Assembly: GCA_002369315.1 (NCBI GenBank) | Contig: DFDW01000030.1 | Coordinates: 15,180-39,542, forward strand | Direction of reading: 5' to 3' | DNA from: Ruminococcaceae bacterium UBA3818 | GTDB lineage: Bacteria; Bacillota; Clostridia; Oscillospirales; Ruminococcaceae | DNA: 24,363 nt | In this document: positions 21,567-24,363 of the stretch, in pieces | How the letters are laid out: each line of letters opens with the position of its first letter | Position numbering within the stretch: position 1 is the first letter of the stretch | The notes under the pieces: model-generated | What the model saw: the letters and a program-made list of their open reading frames with translations, nothing else | The model's database searches: none | Told to the model about the DNA's origin: nothing | Made by a program: the position numbers and the translations under genes

Positions 21567-22325
21567 ATGCTGGCAAAACGGATCATTCCCTGCCTGGACG
21601 TGCGAAACGGAATGGTAGTAAAGGGAATCAACTTTGAGGGAATCAAAGAGGTGGGCGACCCGGTGGAATGTGCGGTGGCCTATGACCGGCAGGGAGCGGA
21701 TGAGATCTGCTTTTTGGACATTACCGCGACCCACGAGGGGCGCAAAACCATGGCTGACGTTGTTCGAAGGACCGCCAAGAAGGTTTTTGTGCCGTTGACG
21801 GTTGGCGGCGGCGTCCGCACGGTAGAAGATTACCGCGATATTCTGCGGGCCGGAGCGGATAAGGTATCGGTGAATTCGGCGGCGATCCGAGATCCGGAAC
21901 TGATCCGGCAGGTAGCGGCCAAATTCGGCAGCCAGTGCGTGGTGGTGGCGGTGGACGCAAAACGCCGGCCCGACGGCGGATGGGGCGTGTTTATCAATGG
22001 CGGCCGCATCGACACCGGCTTGGATGTATTGGAGTGGGTTTGCCGCTGCGAACAGCTGGGCGCTGGAGAGATCTTGCTGACCTCCATGGATGCGGACGGC
22101 ACCAAACAGGGATTTGACCTGCCCTTGACCGACGCGGTGTGCCGGGCGGTAAAGATCCCGGTCATTGCTTCCGGCGGATGCGGCAAATTATCGGATTTTT
22201 CCGAAGTGTTTGAAAAAACCGGCGCCGACGCGGCGCTGGCTGCCAGCCTGTTCCATTATCGGGAGCTGACGGTAGGACAGGTGAAGGACCATCTGCAAAA
22301 ATCCGGGATCCCGGTGAGAAAATAG
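21567..22325 (+). CDS. hisF: Imidazole glycerol phosphate synthase, cyclase subunit
   Basis: A 252-residue (beta-alpha)8 barrel starting MLAKRIIPCLDVRNGMVVKG, with the catalytic Asp in PCLDV. It also shows FLDITATHEGR, the phosphate-binding VGGGVRTVEDYRDIL, VVAVDAKRRPDGGWGVFINGG, the second catalytic Asp in TSMDADGTKQGFD and ASGGCGKLSDF. With HisH it makes imidazole-glycerol phosphate and AICAR. The ATG at 21567 has GGAGG nine bases upstream; an in-frame ATG at 21531 lies inside hisA. Confidence 0.97.
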   Translation: MLAKRIIPCLDVRNGMVVKGINFEGIKEVGDPVECAVAYDRQGADEICFLDITATHEGRKTMADVVRRTAKKVFVPLTVGGGVRTVEDYRDILRAGADKVSVNSAAIRDPELIRQVAAKFGSQCVVVAVDAKRRPDGGWGVFINGGRIDTGLDVLEWVCRCEQLGAGEILLTSMDADGTKQGFDLPLTDAVCRAVKIPVIASGGCGKLSDFSEVFEKTGADAALAASLFHYRELTVGQVKDHLQKSGIPVRK

Positions 22326-22337
22326 GGAGGAAAACGC

Positions 22338-22664
22338 ATGGAGCTGGGTCAATTTTTCAAAAAAGGGGATTTGATTCCCGCCATTGTGCAGGAGAAGTCT
22401 ACCGGCCAGGTGCTGATGCTGGCCTATATGAACCGGGAAAGTCTGGAAAAAACGCTCGCGACAGGTTACACCTGGTTTTACAGCCGGTCACGCAAAGCGC
22501 TTTGGAACAAAGGAGAGACATCCGGCCATCGGCAAAAGGTGCTGGAAATGTATTACGACTGCGATGCGGATACCATTCTGGCCGTGGTGGAACAGACAGG
22601 GCCTGCCTGCCACACGGGAGCGCACAGCTGTTTTTACCGGGCGTTTCCGGGGTATGAAAAATAA
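22338..22664 (+). CDS. hisI: Phosphoribosyl-AMP cyclohydrolase
   Basis: A 108-residue zinc enzyme that opens the adenine ring of PR-AMP. Motifs: LMLAYMNRESL, TWFYSRSRKALWNKGETSGH, the metal-binding DCDAD (74-78), and GPACHTG..SCF with C91, H92 and C98. HisI is separate from HisE here (in enterobacteria they are fused). GGGAGG precedes the start. It sits between hisF and hisE, 12 and 14 bases apart. Confidence 0.96.
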   Translation: MELGQFFKKGDLIPAIVQEKSTGQVLMLAYMNRESLEKTLATGYTWFYSRSRKALWNKGETSGHRQKVLEMYYDCDADTILAVVEQTGPACHTGAHSCFYRAFPGYEK

Positions 22665-22678
22665 AAGGAGAGAAAAAC

Positions 22679-23008
22679 ATGGAACAAAATCCATTGCAAA
22701 GCTTATATCAGGTCGTGCAGGACCGACAAAAAAATCCGGCAGAAGGTTCTTATACCTGCTATTTGTTTTCCCAGGGGCTGGATAAGATTTTAAAAAAATG
22801 CGGTGAGGAATGCGCCGAAACCATCATCGCCGCCAAAAACGGCGTTCGGGTCGATACGGAAAATGAGATTTGCGATTTGTTGTACCATTTGACAGTGCTG
22901 ATGGTGCAGCAGCAAATTCCGCTGGAGGACATCTTTGCGATTTTGGAAGAACGCAGCCAAAAAATCGGAAATCTGAAAAAACAGCACCAGTCGGACCATA
23001 ACAGCTGA
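22679..23008 (+). CDS. hisE: Phosphoribosyl-ATP pyrophosphatase
   Basis: A 109-residue all-alpha MazG-like enzyme for the second pathway step. It has SYTCYLFSQGLDKILKKCGEE, the metal-binding E-x-x-E and EICDLLYHL helix pairs (GEECAETIIAAK, then NEICDLLYHLTVLM), and a short Gln/His-rich tail. AAAGGAG precedes the ATG. Last gene of the operon; a hairpin-like terminator begins at its stop codon. Confidence 0.95.
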   Translation: MEQNPLQSLYQVVQDRQKNPAEGSYTCYLFSQGLDKILKKCGEECAETIIAAKNGVRVDTENEICDLLYHLTVLMVQQQIPLEDIFAILEERSQKIGNLKKQHQSDHNS

Positions 23009-23047
23009 AGATGAAAAAAGACGGCGCTTATTTTTGTCATCTGCTTT
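23009..23047 (+). terminator. Probable terminator of the his operon
   Basis: AGATGA-AAAAA (23009-23019) can pair with TTTTT-G-TCATCT (23031-23042), with a bulge and an ~11-base loop, followed by GCTTTTT. It starts one base after the hisE stop. AT-rich stem, so moderate confidence. Confidence 0.55.
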
Positions 23048-23395
23048 TTGTACAATAAAACCGACGCATGTGTTATTTGATGCCAGGCTTTTGTTTTTCG
23101 CAAGTGGGCGGCTGCTTTGTCATCGCGGCTGTCCGCTTGTTTTTTCATGCCGTTTTGCGCCAATTTGCGGCTTGGCTGTGAAAGCATGAAATCTTTGTCC
23201 CGGGCCGGTGAAGCCGTGTAAGCGCAGAGTGCTTTCACCGAATTTTCGATGCCAGGCAGGCGGGTGTTTTGGGATGGTTGCATCTTTGACTGTTTTATGG
23301 CATGATAGTAACACTGCCCTTTGCGGGCAATCGCTGCTTTGCCGAAAGCCGGAATGCCTTTCGACGGCGGAAATAAAACAAAAAAGGTGGAGCAT
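23048..23395. other. Long intergenic region before the NSS transporter
   Basis: No convincing gene on the plus strand. GTGAAAGC (23178-23185) and CGGTGAAGC (23206-23214) can each pair with the same GCTTTCACCG (23231-23240), so two exclusive hairpins are possible. TTGACT (23286-23291) may be a -35 for the transporter, with a weak TAACAC 17 bases on. AAGGTGGAG precedes ATG 23396. Confidence 0.4.
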
Positions 23396-24363
23396 ATGGA
23401 AAAGACGAACCGTGGTTCCTTTAGTGGAAAGCTGGGCTTTGTCCTTGCGGCGGCAGGTTCAGCGGTGGGACAGGGGAATATTTGGCGGTAACGCTGGGCT
23501 TTGCCCTGATGACAGCGGAAATCGCGATCGGTCGCAAAACGGGCCTTTCAGCGATCAGCGCTTACGGCGCGCTGAACCGCAAATTCTCCTTTCTCGGCAC
23601 GCTGACGGCGGTGATCCCGGTGATGATCCTGCCTTATTATTCGGTAATTGGCGGATGGGTGTTAAAATATCTGGCTGTTTTTGTATCCGGCAGCGGGTCT
23701 GCCGCGGCGCAGGATGGCTATTTTCTGGGATATGTAGCGCAGCCCTATCAGCCGATGCTGTGGTTTTTGCTGTTCATCGGAATCACGTTTGCCGTGGTTT
23801 TGTTTGGCGTGGAAAAGGGAATCGAAAAATGCAGCAAGATCATGATGCCCTTTTTGGTGCTGCTGTCTATTGTTGTGGCGATTTTTGTAGTCTGCCAGCC
23901 CGGCGCCATGGAGGGGGTGGCCTATTACCTGAAACCGGATTTTTCAAAGTTCACGCCAATGACGGTGCTGGCCGCCATGGGACAGCTGTTTTATTCCATG
24001 TCGCTGGCGATGGGGATTATGGTCACCTATGGCTCTTATATGAAAAAAGAGGTGAATTTGGATCATGCGGTCCGGCAAATTGAGATTTTTGATACCGGTA
24101 TCGCGTTCGTTTCCGGATTGATGATCGTTCCGGCCGTATACCTCTTTTCCGGCGGAGATGAATCTGCGATGAAAGCCGGATCGGGACTGATGTTTATCAC
24201 CTTGCCGAAAGTGTTCGCCGGCATGCCGCTTGGAACGGTGATCGGTGCGGTCTTTTTCCTGCTGGTGCTGTTTGCGGCGCTGACTTCCTCCATTTCGCTG
24301 ATGGAAACGGTGGTATCCATCATTCGGGACAAAACCAGCCTGTCGCGGCGCAAAGCGGCGCTT
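23396..24363 (+). pseudogene. NSS/SNF family Na+-dependent transporter, frameshifted and cut by window end
   Basis: The first frame reads 31 codons (MEKTNRGSFSGKLGFVLAAA, then GSAVGQGNIWR) and stops at TAA 23489. This is the start of TM1 of neurotransmitter:sodium symporters. From 23485 another frame (-1) continues AVTLGFALMTAEIAIGRKTG and stays open for 293 codons to the window end, with about seven membrane segments. Intact homologues have about 20 residues (FPYLA..GGG.F...Y) between these two parts, so an internal deletion of non-triplet size removed the end of TM1 and part of TM2. The unwound part of TM1 lines the Na+ and substrate sites. Reinitiation at the ATG in ALMTAE would give a protein without TM1. 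A real lesion or an assembly error are both possible. Confidence 0.87.

Noticed and set aside
22759..23283. A 174-codon minus-strand ORF antisense to hisE and the following gap
   Set aside because: Half of it is antisense to hisE, and no ribosome site or promoter precedes its start. The first 80 residues look slightly protein-like, but nothing is recognisable.
1..24363. CRISPR arrays, insertion sequences, integrases, rRNA genes or a replication origin
   Set aside because: I looked for regular repeats, transposase motifs and rRNA signatures and saw none; distant or degenerate copies cannot be excluded by eye.

Overview
The window looks like a Bacillota (Clostridia) chromosome, probably Oscillospirales-like. 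The reasons are strong Shine-Dalgarno sites, TTGACA-N17-TATAAT promoters, moderate GC, a short-form HisG paired with HisZ, a YesM/YesN-type two-component pair and clostridial-type small genes. The taxon is inferred from gene content only. No insertion sequence, CRISPR array, rRNA or integrase is visible.

Layout: (1) 1-756 is the 3' part of a Y-family DNA polymerase IV gene, ended by a bidirectional terminator. (2) 774-3382, minus strand, is a tightly overlapping prophage-derived cassette. It holds a 52-aa ORF, a small tail-region protein, a tandem carbohydrate-binding protein, an XhlA-like protein, a two-TM protein, an LL-H-type holin and an M23 endolysin. It is followed by a plus-strand XRE repressor (3608-3946). 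The gap between them has two face-to-face promoter candidates and three related operator-like sites, so this looks like a lysis module left under repressor control after the rest of a prophage was lost. (3) 3985-5405 carries a GIY-YIG protein, an AadA-like nucleotidyltransferase and a zinc-ribbon protein. (4) 5620-7661 is a membrane histidine kinase and its AraC-type response regulator. (5) 7848-12813 runs from a self-regulated TetR gene through a 31-aa gene remnant, a lipoprotein, a CPBP membrane protease, a 57-aa membrane protein and an ABC exporter. (6) 13034-14122 is a patch of decay: an ABC ATPase fragment joined out of frame to an ABC-2 permease fragment, then a truncated MerR gene. (7) 14171-14331 is tRNA-Lys(UUU) with its own promoter and terminator. 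(8) 14461-15147 is a HAD phosphatase divergent from the next block. (9) 15325-23008 is a complete ten-gene histidine operon, hisZGDCBHAFIE. (10) 23396-24363 is the start of an NSS/SNF sodium symporter gene broken by an internal deletion and frameshift, cut by the window end.

The histidine block encodes the route from PRPP and ATP to histidine, except for a recognisable histidinol-phosphate phosphatase; HisB is only the dehydratase. A palindrome over the his promoter -10 suggests repressor control, and the short leader leaves no room for a T-box. The most interesting region is the compact repressor-plus-lysis module at 0.8-3.9 kb. Several independent deletions (ABC, MerR, the 31-aa remnant, NSS) show ongoing gene loss in this part of the chromosome.
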